Shown here piece after piece: positions 45,260 through 54,437 of a stretch of 64,000 nucleotides of DNA. Under the pieces are notes generated by a model. It was not told the origin of the DNA. It saw only the letters and a list, made by a program, of their open reading frames with translations, and searched no databases. Made by a program: the position numbers and the translations under genes. Positions within the stretch are counted from its first letter, which is position 1; every line of letters starts with the position of its first letter. Source of the stretch: Pseudooceanicola marinus (lineage in GTDB: Bacteria > Pseudomonadota > Alphaproteobacteria > Rhodobacterales > Rhodobacteraceae); contig NZ_JAIVMC010000007.1 in assembly GCF_020177265.1 (NCBI RefSeq), positions 124,001 to 188,000 of the forward strand. The letters are read 5' to 3'.

Positions 45260-48200
45260 ATGTACCGTCGTTTCGCCCGTTTCAAGATCTGCGTTCTTGG
45301 TCCGCTTCTTCTGGTTCTGTTCCTTGCGGCCCCGGTCGCGGCCCCTGCACAGGACGGACCGGCCCCGGAGGAGGCGACCTCCGACCGCCCGCTGGTACGG
45401 GTGCCCTGGTCGCCCTACGCGGGCATCTACGAGATGCAGCCCGATGGCACCCTGACCGGCTATTTCGCCGAACTGGCCCGGCTGGTGGCCGGCGAGGCGG
45501 GGTTCGATGTCGAATTCGTGGGCTACGAGTCCACCCCTGATGTGATCGCGGCGCAGATGGTCGGGGATACCGACATGCTGGCCGGCGGATCGGGGGAACA
45601 GGCGCTGCGCCGCACCAACATCCTGTCGAGTCCCGTCCTGAAAAGCAGCGTCTACTTGATCGCCCGGAGCGATGCGCCGGCGGACTGGTCGCCTGACACG
45701 CTGGAAGGCGCGCGGATCGGGGTGATCCGCAACACCACCGGCAGCGAGCCCGGCGCACTGGCGGAGCGCAACACGATCCTGCCCTACGGCGGGGTCGAGG
45801 ACGCCCTGGGCGCCCTGCTTCTGGGCCAGATCGACGCCGTGATCAGCGTGCGCAAGGTGATCTTCGACACGCTGCGCCAGTGGCGCCTGGATCACCGGGT
45901 CCGCACGGTCGGTCCGCCGCTGATGGAGCCGGAGCATTACGTCCTGCTGCACCAGAGCCGGGCCGAACTGATGCCGCGCATCAATGCCGCGCTGGCCCGC
46001 CTGCAGGACAGTGGCGCCCTGACGGAACTGGGTGAACGCTGGGGCCTGGGCCTGGCCGCCCCGGTGCCCGATGTGCTGACCGTGGGGGTCAGCCACTTCC
46101 CACCCTACCAGGTGGTGACCGAGGACGGGACGCTGACCGGCTTTGGCGTCGAAAGCCTGCGCGACCTGGCGGAACGGGCCGGGGTGCAGCTGCAGTTCAA
46201 GGAAATCTCGACGGAGGACTGGGCCGCGGGGCCGTCGCCGGATCGATACGATATCCTGCCGCCGATCAGCGTGAATGCGGATCGCCAGCGGCGGATGGAT
46301 TTCACCACCCCGATCCAGCAGTCGCCCTATTCGATCTTCGTGCGGGCGGGCAGCGGCGAGGGGATCGCCGATCTCGATGACCTTGTGGGCCTGCGCGTCG
46401 GCGTGGGGGAGCAGAACGTGGCGCGCGCCCGGGCCGAGGCCCATGGAGGGCTGGACCTGGAGGTCTATGACAATGCCGCCGGTTTGCTGGACGGGCTTCT
46501 GGCGGGGGAGGTCGATGCGATCCTCTATCCCACCATGACCGTCCGGCGTCTTGCCGCGACCGGCGGGTTCGACAGCCGGATTGAGGAGGTGCGCCCGCCC
46601 TTCGAGGTCACACAACGGGCCATTGCGCTGCGTCCCGGGCTGGCGACCGTGCGCGAGCGGCTGAACGGGGTGATCCCGGGCTACCTCAGCTCGGAGCAAT
46701 ATATCGCCCTGCGCGAGGACTGGCTGGGTACGCCTGAGTTCTGGACGCCGGAGCGCCTGCGCATGGCACAGATCGGGGTGGTGCTGATCTCGCTGTTGGT
46801 GGTCGCCGCCTTTCTCGTGCAGAACGTGCTGGCGCGGCGCAACGCCGAACGTCTGGCGGCCGAGACGCGCCGGGTCAGCAATCGCCTGACCGCGATCCTG
46901 GATGCGGCGCAAAGCGGCGTGATCGGCCTGACCGCGGGCGGCCAGATCGCCGCGGTAAACCCCAGCGGACGCCTGATGCTGGGTGAGCTGGATCGCCCGA
47001 TCCCCTTCCCCTGGCCGGAAACCCTGGCCTTCGTCGATCCGGAGAAGATGGTGCCTGTGGGCGCCCACACCCCGGTGGCGCGCGCCATGGATGGCGAGGT
47101 GCTGCGCGGGGAAACGGCCCTTCTGCGCCGGGCCAACAGCGACGAGCCGCGCTACGTGCGCGTGTCCACCGCGCCGGTGAAGGCGCGCGATGCCGGCGAC
47201 GTGGCCACCGTGGTGATCCTGGACGACATCACCGAACAGGAACGCAACCGTCAGCAGATGGAACGCTCGGGGCGGCTCGATGCACTTGGCCAGCTGACCG
47301 GCGGCGTGGCGCATGATTTCAACAATATCCTGGCGACCATCGAATACGCGGTGCAACTGGTGAAATCCGAGGCCTCGCCGCGGATGATGCCCTTCCTCGA
47401 TACGGCCCATGCCTCGGTCCGGCGAGGGGCGGAACTGACCAAGCGGCTGCTGGCCTTCGCCAAGCGCCAGCCGGGTATGGAAAGCTCTGTGAAGACGTCC
47501 CGCGTGCTGGCCGATTTCCGCGACCTGGCCGCACCCACGATCGAGAAGAGCATCGACCTGGTCATCAACGACGAAGACGAGGATCTGCGCGTCTTCTGCG
47601 ATGTGGGGCAACTGGAAAATGCCCTGCTGAACCTGGTGCTGAACAGCCGCGACGCGATCATCGCCGCCGGCATGGGGGACCGGATCAGCGTCAGCGTGCG
47701 CAGCCTGTCGGAGGTCGACAGCCGCTCCAGCCTTTACCGCTCCGGCGGCGGGGAAGACGACGGCCAGAACCTGCGCTACGTCGAGTTCTCGGTCACCGAC
47801 AACGGCCCCGGCATGACCGAGGAGGTGCGCCGCCGCGCCATTGATCCCTTCTTCACCACCAAGGGGCAGAACTCCGGCACCGGGCTGGGCCTGTCGATGG
47901 TCTATGGCTTCGTCGAACAGTCCAACGGCGAGCTGCGGATCTATTCGGAGGAGGGGTTGGGGACCACCGTCAGCCTGGTCCTGCCACGCGGCACCGAGGA
48001 CAACCGGCGCGAGGCCCCGCATAAGCGCGCCAAGGCGCCGAAGGGGCAGGGGCAGCGAATCCTGGTGGTCGAGGACGAGGAAAGCCTGCTGAGCATCGTG
48101 ACCGAGGTCGTCCGCTCCTTGAATTACGAGGTCCTGCCGGCCAGTTCGGGGCGCGAAGCCCTGGACCTGGTGGAGGCCGGCGAGCCCTTCGACCTGTTGC

Positions 48201-48409
48201 TGACCGACGTGGTCATGCCGGGGGGGATCGGCGGGTTCAAACTGGCGGCCGAGGTGCGCAAGCGCTTGCCAGACATGCCGGTGGTCTACATGACCGGCTA
48301 TTCCGGGCTGCTGGAGGCCGAGATGGGCGCGGTGGTCGCGCCCACGCTGCAGAAACCCTGCCCGCCGGTGGACCTGGCGAAGACCCTGAAACAGGAGCTG
48401 GAGGGCTAG
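45260..48409 (+). CDS. Hybrid sensor histidine kinase with two solute-binding domains
   Basis: 1049 residues. Signal peptide about 1-31; two tandem family-3 solute-binding domains outside the membrane (about 45-270 and 273-500); TM about 505-527; PAS-like domain (about 540-660); HisKA with H685 in GGVAHDFNNIL; HATPase (NALLNLVLNSRDA, DNGPGM, GTGLGLSMVYGF); and a C-terminal receiver with D983 in LLLTDVVMP. The build is EvgS/BvgS-like in its input half but the phosphorelay ends in a REC domain without an HPt, so an external partner is needed. No response-regulator gene is adjacent. Amino-acid-like ligands are suggested by the binding-domain family only. Confidence 0.92.
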   Translation: MYRRFARFKICVLGPLLLVLFLAAPVAAPAQDGPAPEEATSDRPLVRVPWSPYAGIYEMQPDGTLTGYFAELARLVAGEAGFDVEFVGYESTPDVIAAQMVGDTDMLAGGSGEQALRRTNILSSPVLKSSVYLIARSDAPADWSPDTLEGARIGVIRNTTGSEPGALAERNTILPYGGVEDALGALLLGQIDAVISVRKVIFDTLRQWRLDHRVRTVGPPLMEPEHYVLLHQSRAELMPRINAALARLQDSGALTELGERWGLGLAAPVPDVLTVGVSHFPPYQVVTEDGTLTGFGVESLRDLAERAGVQLQFKEISTEDWAAGPSPDRYDILPPISVNADRQRRMDFTTPIQQSPYSIFVRAGSGEGIADLDDLVGLRVGVGEQNVARARAEAHGGLDLEVYDNAAGLLDGLLAGEVDAILYPTMTVRRLAATGGFDSRIEEVRPPFEVTQRAIALRPGLATVRERLNGVIPGYLSSEQYIALREDWLGTPEFWTPERLRMAQIGVVLISLLVVAAFLVQNVLARRNAERLAAETRRVSNRLTAILDAAQSGVIGLTAGGQIAAVNPSGRLMLGELDRPIPFPWPETLAFVDPEKMVPVGAHTPVARAMDGEVLRGETALLRRANSDEPRYVRVSTAPVKARDAGDVATVVILDDITEQERNRQQMERSGRLDALGQLTGGVAHDFNNILATIEYAVQLVKSEASPRMMPFLDTAHASVRRGAELTKRLLAFAKRQPGMESSVKTSRVLADFRDLAAPTIEKSIDLVINDEDEDLRVFCDVGQLENALLNLVLNSRDAIIAAGMGDRISVSVRSLSEVDSRSSLYRSGGGEDDGQNLRYVEFSVTDNGPGMTEEVRRRAIDPFFTTKGQNSGTGLGLSMVYGFVEQSNGELRIYSEEGLGTTVSLVLPRGTEDNRREAPHKRAKAPKGQGQRILVVEDEESLLSIVTEVVRSLNYEVLPASSGREALDLVEAGEPFDLLLTDVVMPGGIGGFKLAAEVRKRLPDMPVVYMTGYSGLLEAEMGAVVAPTLQKPCPPVDLAKTLKQELEG

Positions 48410-48484
48410 GCGCCCGGCGCCGCCTTCCGGCTCTGTCCCAGAGGTGAAGACAGACCTGAAAACAGACCTGCAAACGGACGTTCC

Positions 48485-49315
48485 ATGCCCCTGACAGATG
48501 ACGTTATGACCGGCCTGATCGAGGCCGTGCGCGACGCCGCGCGAACGGAGATCCTGCCGCGTTTCCGCAACCTTTCGGCCGACCAGATCGACACCAAGAG
48601 CGGCCCCGATGACCTGGTTACCGTGGCCGATCGCGCCGCCGAGGCGCGGCTGACCGCCGCCGCGCAGCGGCTGCTGCCGGGCGCCCTGGTCGTCGGTGAG
48701 GAAGGGGTGGCGGAGGATCCCACGATCCTCGACCGCTTTGCCGAGGCGGAGCTGGCGGTGGTCATCGACCCGGTCGACGGCACTTGGAACTTTGCCAACG
48801 GGCTGGCCAATTTCGGGGTGATCCTGGCGGTGGTCGAGGGCGGGCGGACGATCTTCGGCCTGCTGTATGACCCGGTGCTGGACGACTGGATCACGGCCAC
48901 CCCCGGGGGCGGGGCCTGGTTCTGCCGTCCCGATGCGGCGCCGCGCCGCCTGTCCGGCCCGCCGGCGCGGCCGCGTGACCGCTGGCAGGCCTTCGTGCCG
49001 CTGCGCCTGTATGTGCCCGAACACCGCGCCACCCTTTGGCAGCAGGCGCAGGGGTTCGGCGATGCCTTCACCCTGCGCTGTTCCTGCCATGAATACCGCA
49101 TGATGGCCCTTGGCCACGCCGACCTGATGTTGGCGCCCGTGGTGAAACCCTGGGACCATGCCGCGGGCGTCCTGATCGTCGAGGAATGCGGGGGCGCGGT
49201 CTGGTCCGGCGGCAGGCCGGGCTACCGGCCCGCGGGGCCGGCCCATCCCCTGATGGTCATGGGCCGGGCCGAGGCAGGCGAGGATCCGGCGCTGTGGCTG
49301 CCCGCGGGCGTCTGA
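48485..49315 (+). CDS. Inositol monophosphatase family protein
   Basis: 276 residues. Li+-sensitive Mg2+-dependent phosphatase fold: GEEGVAED (metal-binding glutamate), the IDPVDGTWNFANG motif (about 96-108) and WDHAAGVLIVEECGG (second metal aspartate) are all present. Such proteins dephosphorylate myo-inositol-1-phosphate, histidinol phosphate or PAP; for bacterial members the substrate is often uncertain. It could serve as a 3'-phosphoadenosine phosphatase for the sulfotransferase pathway nearby, but nothing in the sequence proves that. Its own bidirectional terminator follows. Confidence 0.9.
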   Translation: MPLTDDVMTGLIEAVRDAARTEILPRFRNLSADQIDTKSGPDDLVTVADRAAEARLTAAAQRLLPGALVVGEEGVAEDPTILDRFAEAELAVVIDPVDGTWNFANGLANFGVILAVVEGGRTIFGLLYDPVLDDWITATPGGGAWFCRPDAAPRRLSGPPARPRDRWQAFVPLRLYVPEHRATLWQQAQGFGDAFTLRCSCHEYRMMALGHADLMLAPVVKPWDHAAGVLIVEECGGAVWSGGRPGYRPAGPAHPLMVMGRAEAGEDPALWLPAGV

Positions 49316-49335
49316 GGCGCGCCGATCAGGATCAT

Positions 49336-49370
49336 GGAAAAGAGGCGGTCCCGGCGGGCCGCCCCTTTCC
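49336..49370. terminator. Bidirectional terminator
   Basis: Imperfect palindrome with outer arms GGAAA / TTTCC and an inner GGCGG-type stem, between the convergent ends of the inositol-phosphatase-like gene and the M20 peptidase gene. Confidence 0.65.
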
Positions 49371-49391
49371 AGTCCAACGGCGCGGCGCGCC

Positions 49392-50762
49392 TCAGACGCG
49401 GGCCAGCGCCTCCATCAGCTGCCCATAGGCCAGCTGGCCGGTGCGGAAGGCATCCAGCCGGAAGAACTCGTTCGGGGCGTGGATGTTCTCGTCGCCATGG
49501 CCGAAACCGAACATCACCGCATGCACGCCGAGCTCTCCCAGCAGGGTGGTCATGACCGGGATCGAGCCGCCGACACGGGTGCGGTAAGGCGCGCGGCCGT
49601 AGACCTCTTCCAGAACCTGTGCGGCGATGGCGGTGGCGTTGTGGCCGGCGGGCACCTGGAAGGGCTCGGCCCGACCGGGGTTCTGGGTGACCTCCGCCGT
49701 GATGCCCGGTGGGCAATGGGCGGCCACATGGGCGCGGATCGTCTCGAAAACCGCTTCGGGGCTTTGGCCGGCAACAAGGCGGCAGGTGATCTTGGCGCTG
49801 GCGTGGGCGGGCAGCACCGTCTTGGTGCCCGCGCCCTGCCAGCCGCAGGTCATGCCGTTCACCTCCAGCGTGGGCCGGGCCCAGAGGCTTTCGCGGACCG
49901 TATAGCCTGGTTCGGGCAGCACAGCAGGGGCGCCGGTTTCTGCGAGATAGCCCGCCTCGTCGTAGGGCACGCGGGCGATGGCGGCGCGGGTCTCCGCGTC
50001 CAGCGGCAGAACGTCGTCGTAGAACCCTTCGACGGTGATCTGCCCCTCGGGGGATTTCATCGAGGCCAGGATCTGCGCCAAAGCCATGCCGGGGTTGGCC
50101 ACGCCGCCGCCGTGTTGCCCGGAATGCAGGTCCGCCGCCGGTCCCTGCACATGCACCTCCAGACTGACCAGCCCTTTCAGCGCCTCGACGATCTGCGGCT
50201 GCCCCGGCGCCCATTGTGATCCGTCGGCGGAAAAGATCATGTCGGCCTTCAGCCGGTCGGCGTGTTCGGCCACGAAGGGCGGCAGGTCCGGGGAGCCGAT
50301 CTCCTCCTGGCCTTCGAAGAAGAACCTCACGTTGACCGGCAGCCTGCCGTCGGTCTTCATCATCGCCTCGGCCGCCAGGATGGGGATCAGCATGCCGCCC
50401 TTGTCGTCCGAGGCGCCGCGCGCCCAGACCCGGTTGTCACGCACCTCCGGCTCGAAGGGCGGGCTGTGCCACAGCTCGAAGGGCTCCGCGGGTTGCACGT
50501 CGAAGTGACCGTAGATCAGGATCGTCGGCTTCTCCGGTCCGGCGCCCATCCATTCCGCCAGGACGACCGGGTGGCCGTCGGTCGGCAGGATCTCAGCCCC
50601 GGTCACGCCCGCTGCCTCCAGCCGGTCGCGCACCCAACGGGCGGCGCGCATCACGTCGCCGGTGTTCTCGGGCTTGGCCGAGACCGAGGGGATGCGCAGG
50701 AAACCGAGAAGCTCTTCAGTGAAACGCGCCTGGTTGGCGTCGAGATAGCCGGTCCAATTCAT
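49392..50762 (-). CDS. M20 family metallopeptidase (dipeptidase-like)
   Basis: 456 residues. Di-zinc M20/M28 fold with lid domain. Metal and catalytic motifs: LIYGHFDVQPAEP (H, D), RGASDDKGGML (bridging D), FFFEGQEEIGSP (catalytic E-E), and the C-terminal GFGHGDENIHAPNEF histidine. The family contains broad dipeptidases and related amidohydrolases. ATG at 50760-50762 (MNWTGYLDANQARF) is used; the frame upstream, antisense to other sequence, is not conserved. Cytoplasmic. Confidence 0.92.
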   Translation of the reverse strand: MNWTGYLDANQARFTEELLGFLRIPSVSAKPENTGDVMRAARWVRDRLEAAGVTGAEILPTDGHPVVLAEWMGAGPEKPTILIYGHFDVQPAEPFELWHSPPFEPEVRDNRVWARGASDDKGGMLIPILAAEAMMKTDGRLPVNVRFFFEGQEEIGSPDLPPFVAEHADRLKADMIFSADGSQWAPGQPQIVEALKGLVSLEVHVQGPAADLHSGQHGGGVANPGMALAQILASMKSPEGQITVEGFYDDVLPLDAETRAAIARVPYDEAGYLAETGAPAVLPEPGYTVRESLWARPTLEVNGMTCGWQGAGTKTVLPAHASAKITCRLVAGQSPEAVFETIRAHVAAHCPPGITAEVTQNPGRAEPFQVPAGHNATAIAAQVLEEVYGRAPYRTRVGGSIPVMTTLLGELGVHAVMFGFGHGDENIHAPNEFFRLDAFRTGQLAYGQLMEALARV

Positions 50763-50899
50763 CGCGGGGTCTTTCGTCTGGGGATCCTTGCCCCCAGCTA
50801 GACCCGTTCGCGCGCGAATGGCCAGAGCGGTATCCCCGCGCGGCGCGGCCCCGGAGGCGCTGCGCCCAAGCGGCAGGCGATCCCGCGCGCGCCTCCCGT

Positions 50900-51994
50900 T
50901 CAGGCGGCCCCTTCCATCGAGCCGCGCAGGTAATGGGCCGTCATATGGGCGATCACCTCGGACACCACGGCGGGGCGGACGTGGACATTGTCGTTGTCGA
51001 AGGCCGCGAGGCCCATCGAGGTGACCATTTCGTAGCTGGGAAAGTAGTCGACGCCGTCGAACTGCTCCGCGACCTCCTCGGCCACCACGCGCAGCACAGC
51101 CTTGGAATAGGCGTTGCGCATGATCGCATCGCCTTCGACAAAGGTGGCCTGCAGGGGGACGGGCGACAGGGTCAGCAGCACCCGTTGGCCGCCCTCGGTG
51201 ACCAGACGGTCCATCATCTCGAACAGCATGTCGCGGCAGGTCGCTGTGTCCAGCCGGCGGAAGACGAAGCGCTCGGGCTCGGCGCGCAGCAGGCGTCGGT
51301 TTGGCACCTCGTTCAGGTAGATGCCCTCGAACTGGTCGAACCAGCATTCGACCAGGCCCAGGGTGACCACAACGGTATCGCAGGACGCCAGCCCTTCGGC
51401 GTAAAGTCGGCGGATCTGGGCGCGCCGTTCCAGGGCACGGGCGCGGGCCACGGCGCGCCCGCCGGTGGCCAAAAGGCAATCCTGCACCATCTCCTGGTCT
51501 TCCGCCGCAGCCTGGCCTGCCTCGCCCTGATCCGCTCCGGCGGCGGTCGGCAGCCGGTAGAGGCCGGCGCCGGTTTCGCCGGTTTCGGCATCGCGCAGGC
51601 ATTGCAGCATGGTGGCGGGGTTGTACTGGTTCAACAGACGGTTCGGTCGCCCCGGTGCCTCCTCCAGCGGGGCGCTGAAGGCGGTGGTGGGCACCTCCAG
51701 ACCGGCGGCGATCAGGGCGTCTTCGACATTGCGGGCGAAGCAGGAGCCAATGGTGAAGACACCGCCATTCGGGGCCAGGTGGAAGCTCGGGGTGATCTGC
51801 GGGCGCAGCATGCCCCCGGCGCTGCGGGCGTCGGACCGGTCGGGGTAGCGGCGCGCGGGATTACGCAGGGCGCGGGCGACGACCCCTTCGCCGTCAGGCG
51901 CCATGCCCCTGGCGGCAGGACCCGCGAGCCTGTGGCGGCCATCAGTCTGCGGCCTCTGCGACGGTTGTTGCCTGTCTTCTGACATATCCCTCAT
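50900..51994 (-). CDS. GSCFA family protein
   Basis: 364 residues. The family motif itself, GSCFARN, is at about residues 82-88, in the block FTIGSCFARNVEDAL; an SGNH-hydrolase-like order of motifs follows (VVTLGLVECW, LTLSPVPLQATF, FPSYEMV and a C-terminal DNVHVRPAVV with a histidine). Such proteins are probably esterases/acyl-modifying enzymes of polysaccharides. The first 60 residues are basic, Arg/Pro/Ala-rich and variable; no signal peptide. A later start is possible. No polysaccharide genes are adjacent, so the substrate is unknown. Confidence 0.82.
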   Translation of the reverse strand: MRDMSEDRQQPSQRPQTDGRHRLAGPAARGMAPDGEGVVARALRNPARRYPDRSDARSAGGMLRPQITPSFHLAPNGGVFTIGSCFARNVEDALIAAGLEVPTTAFSAPLEEAPGRPNRLLNQYNPATMLQCLRDAETGETGAGLYRLPTAAGADQGEAGQAAAEDQEMVQDCLLATGGRAVARARALERRAQIRRLYAEGLASCDTVVVTLGLVECWFDQFEGIYLNEVPNRRLLRAEPERFVFRRLDTATCRDMLFEMMDRLVTEGGQRVLLTLSPVPLQATFVEGDAIMRNAYSKAVLRVVAEEVAEQFDGVDYFPSYEMVTSMGLAAFDNDNVHVRPAVVSEVIAHMTAHYLRGSMEGAA

Positions 51995-52200
51995 GGGCGC
52001 CTCCTGGCGTCGATTCTTGGCGGTACAATCGGGCAGGGTGGGTTAATATCCCTTCAATCGCCGTGGCTGTTCCGGCCGGAGCGATGCAAAATGTGACCCC
52101 GGAAGCGCAATGCGCGAATGCAGGACATCGCGGCGTTGCCGTGGTCGCATCCTTGTGGCACAACCGGGTCCGAGAGGATTCTGAACGAAAGAGTCTAGTT

Positions 52201-52854
52201 ATGACCGACTACGCCGCCCGCCGCACGATGATGGTCGATGCGCAGGTCCGCCCCTCCGACGTGACCAAATTCCCGATTATCGAGGCCATGCTCTCGGTTC
52301 CGCGCGAGCTGTTCGTGCCGCAGGAGCGCAAGGAGGCCGCCTATCTGGGCGAGAACCTGCCCCTCGGCGGAAACCGCGTCCTGCTGGAACCGCGCACCTT
52401 CGCCAAGATGCTGGACGCGCTGGACATCCAGCCCGAAGAGCTGGTGCTGGATCTGGGCGCCGCCCAGGGCTACTCCGCCGCCGTCATCGCCCGCATGGCC
52501 GAGGCCGTGATCGCCGTCGAGGAAGACAGCGAACTGGCCGGCGATAGCCAGCAGATCCTCAGCGATCTGGGCGCCGACAACGTGATCCTGCACGAGGCCA
52601 AACTGGCCGAGGGGGCGCCGGAACACGGCCCCTACGACGTGATTCTGATCGAGGGCGCGGTGGAACACCTGCCCGAGGCGATCACCGACCAGCTGAAGGA
52701 AGGCGGTCGCATCTGCGTGCTTTTCGCCGAGGGTCATCTGGGTGTCGTGCGTGTCGGCTACAAGATCGACGGCAAGATCAGCTGGCGCTTCTCCTTCAAT
52801 GCAGGAGCACCGGTGCTGCCCGGTTTCGAACGACATGCGGCCTTCACCCTTTGA
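52201..52854 (+). CDS. pcm: Protein-L-isoaspartate O-methyltransferase family protein
   Basis: 217 residues. SAM-dependent methyltransferase fold with PCMT features: VDAQVRPSDVTKFPIIEAM, VPRELFVPQ, and LDLGAAQGYSAAVIARMA (SAM motif I, about 81-98). The family repairs isoaspartyl residues, but alphaproteobacterial copies at this tolC-linked position are shorter and may have a different role. ATG 52201 matches the conserved MTDYAARRTMMVDAQ start; the open frame upstream is not conserved. Followed by tolC after 73 bases. Confidence 0.88.
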   Translation: MTDYAARRTMMVDAQVRPSDVTKFPIIEAMLSVPRELFVPQERKEAAYLGENLPLGGNRVLLEPRTFAKMLDALDIQPEELVLDLGAAQGYSAAVIARMAEAVIAVEEDSELAGDSQQILSDLGADNVILHEAKLAEGAPEHGPYDVILIEGAVEHLPEAITDQLKEGGRICVLFAEGHLGVVRVGYKIDGKISWRFSFNAGAPVLPGFERHAAFTL

Positions 52855-52927
52855 TCCTTCGGGTCGGTCAGGCGCCGCGTCTCAAACAAACTGAGCCGGG
52901 CCAACCGGCGGAACGAGGAAGAACAGG

Positions 52928-54364
52928 ATGATGGAACAGGTCAAGGCGCCCCGGCGTCGCGGAATCTTTGCCGGGCTGCGGCAATCGGCACGGGCGCTCC
53001 TGTCGGGGGCGGCCTGCGCCGCAGCTCTGGTGGCGCTGCCGGGCGCCGCCAGTTCGGAAACGCTGGGGCAGGCCCTGGCGGATGCCTATCGTAATTCGGG
53101 CCTGCTGGAGCAGAACCGCCTGTTGCTGAAGGCCACCGATGAAGACGCCGCCGGCGCTCTGGCGGCGCTGCGCCCGGTCCTGGCCTGGAGCGCGAACGCC
53201 TCCAGCGACTACAACGATGCCACCGGCGTGACCTCCAACGGGCTCGGGGCTGGCCTCTCGGTCAGCTATACCCTGTTCGACTTCGGCAAGGGCCAGCTGG
53301 GTCTCGACATCGCCAAGGAAACCGTCCTGGTGACCCGCCAGCAGCTGCTGGCCATCGAGCAGCAGGTGCTGCTGCGCGCCGTCAGTGCCTACATGGAAGT
53401 GCGCCGCGCCCTGCAGACGCTGCAGCTGCGCCGTGCCAACGTCCGCCTTCTGAGCGAGGAACTGCGGGCCGCGCAAGACCGGTTCGAGGTGGGTGAGGTG
53501 ACCCGCACCGATGTCGCCCAGGCCGAGGCCGCGCTGGCCGGGGCCCGGTCGGGCCTGACCGCCGCGCAGGGCTCGCTGATCCAGGCGCAGCTGGAATACG
53601 AGGCCGCCGTGGGCCACAAGCCCGGCGACCTGGCGCCGCCCGCCCGCCTGGGCCGGGTGCCCGGCCAGGTGTCCGAGGCCGTGAATATCGGCCTGCAGAC
53701 CCATCCCAGCATGAATGCGGCCCGCCGTCAGGTGACGGTGGCAGAGCTGCGCATGCGGCAGGCCGACCTTCAGGTGGCGCCCGACATCGACCTGTCGGCC
53801 AGCGTGTCGATCTCCCGTGACCTGGACAATGACTTCACCACCAACAGCCGTTCCATCGGCCTCGGCGCCTCCGGCCCGATCTACAGCGGGGGGGCCATCG
53901 CGTCGGCCCGTCGCCAGGCGGTCCTGAGCCGGGACGCACAGCTGGCCAACCTGCGCGTGGTCAGCACGGATGTGACCCAGAACGTCGGCAATGCCTTCTC
54001 CGGCGTGCAGATTGCCCGTGCGGCCTCGGTCGCCGGCGAGGAACAGGTGCGTGCTGCCGAGGTGGCCTTCGAGGGCGTCCGGGAAGAGGCGAACCTCGGG
54101 TCGCGCACCACGCTCGACGTGCTGACCCAGGAACAGGCGCTGCTGGATGCCCGCGTCGATTACCTGTCCTCGCAGGTCGACGAGGTGCTGTCGCGCTATT
54201 CGCTGCTGTCCACCATGGGGCTGCTGACGGCAGAGAACCTCGGCCTGAACGTCGAGATCTACGACCCGGCGGCCTACTACAACATGGTCAAGGATGCGCC
54301 GGCGGGGATCTCCTCCCAGGGGCGGAAGCTCGATTCCGTTCTGCGCCGCATCGGGAAAGAGTAA
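52928..54364 (+). CDS. tolC: TolC family outer-membrane efflux protein
   Basis: 478 residues. Signal peptide about 1-46, then the two-fold repeated TolC pattern: helical coiled-coil blocks with the LTLxxAL-like SETLGQALADAY start, RFEVGEVTRTDVAQAEAALAGAR (split here) and its second-half counterpart EEANLGSRTTLDVLTQEQALLDARVDY (about residues 383-409). Outer-membrane channel for type I secretion and RND/ABC efflux. Position after pcm and before the acidic PopZ-like gene is the same as in other Alphaproteobacteria. Confidence 0.93.
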   Translation: MMEQVKAPRRRGIFAGLRQSARALLSGAACAAALVALPGAASSETLGQALADAYRNSGLLEQNRLLLKATDEDAAGALAALRPVLAWSANASSDYNDATGVTSNGLGAGLSVSYTLFDFGKGQLGLDIAKETVLVTRQQLLAIEQQVLLRAVSAYMEVRRALQTLQLRRANVRLLSEELRAAQDRFEVGEVTRTDVAQAEAALAGARSGLTAAQGSLIQAQLEYEAAVGHKPGDLAPPARLGRVPGQVSEAVNIGLQTHPSMNAARRQVTVAELRMRQADLQVAPDIDLSASVSISRDLDNDFTTNSRSIGLGASGPIYSGGAIASARRQAVLSRDAQLANLRVVSTDVTQNVGNAFSGVQIARAASVAGEEQVRAAEVAFEGVREEANLGSRTTLDVLTQEQALLDARVDYLSSQVDEVLSRYSLLSTMGLLTAENLGLNVEIYDPAAYYNMVKDAPAGISSQGRKLDSVLRRIGKE

Positions 54365-54437
54365 AACTCTGCTCATCCATTGTGAAAAACCCTTGCCCGG
54401 GCTAGACTTCGGGCTTGGGGATTAACGGTTAGAGCAG

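Noticed and set aside
44804-49246. Very long leftward open frame (about 1480 codons) across the IclR and hybrid-kinase region.
   Set aside because: It is antisense to the hybrid kinase and inositol-phosphatase-like genes, which have intact family motifs; His/Gly/Arg/Gln-rich translation is the usual shadow of GC-rich genes.
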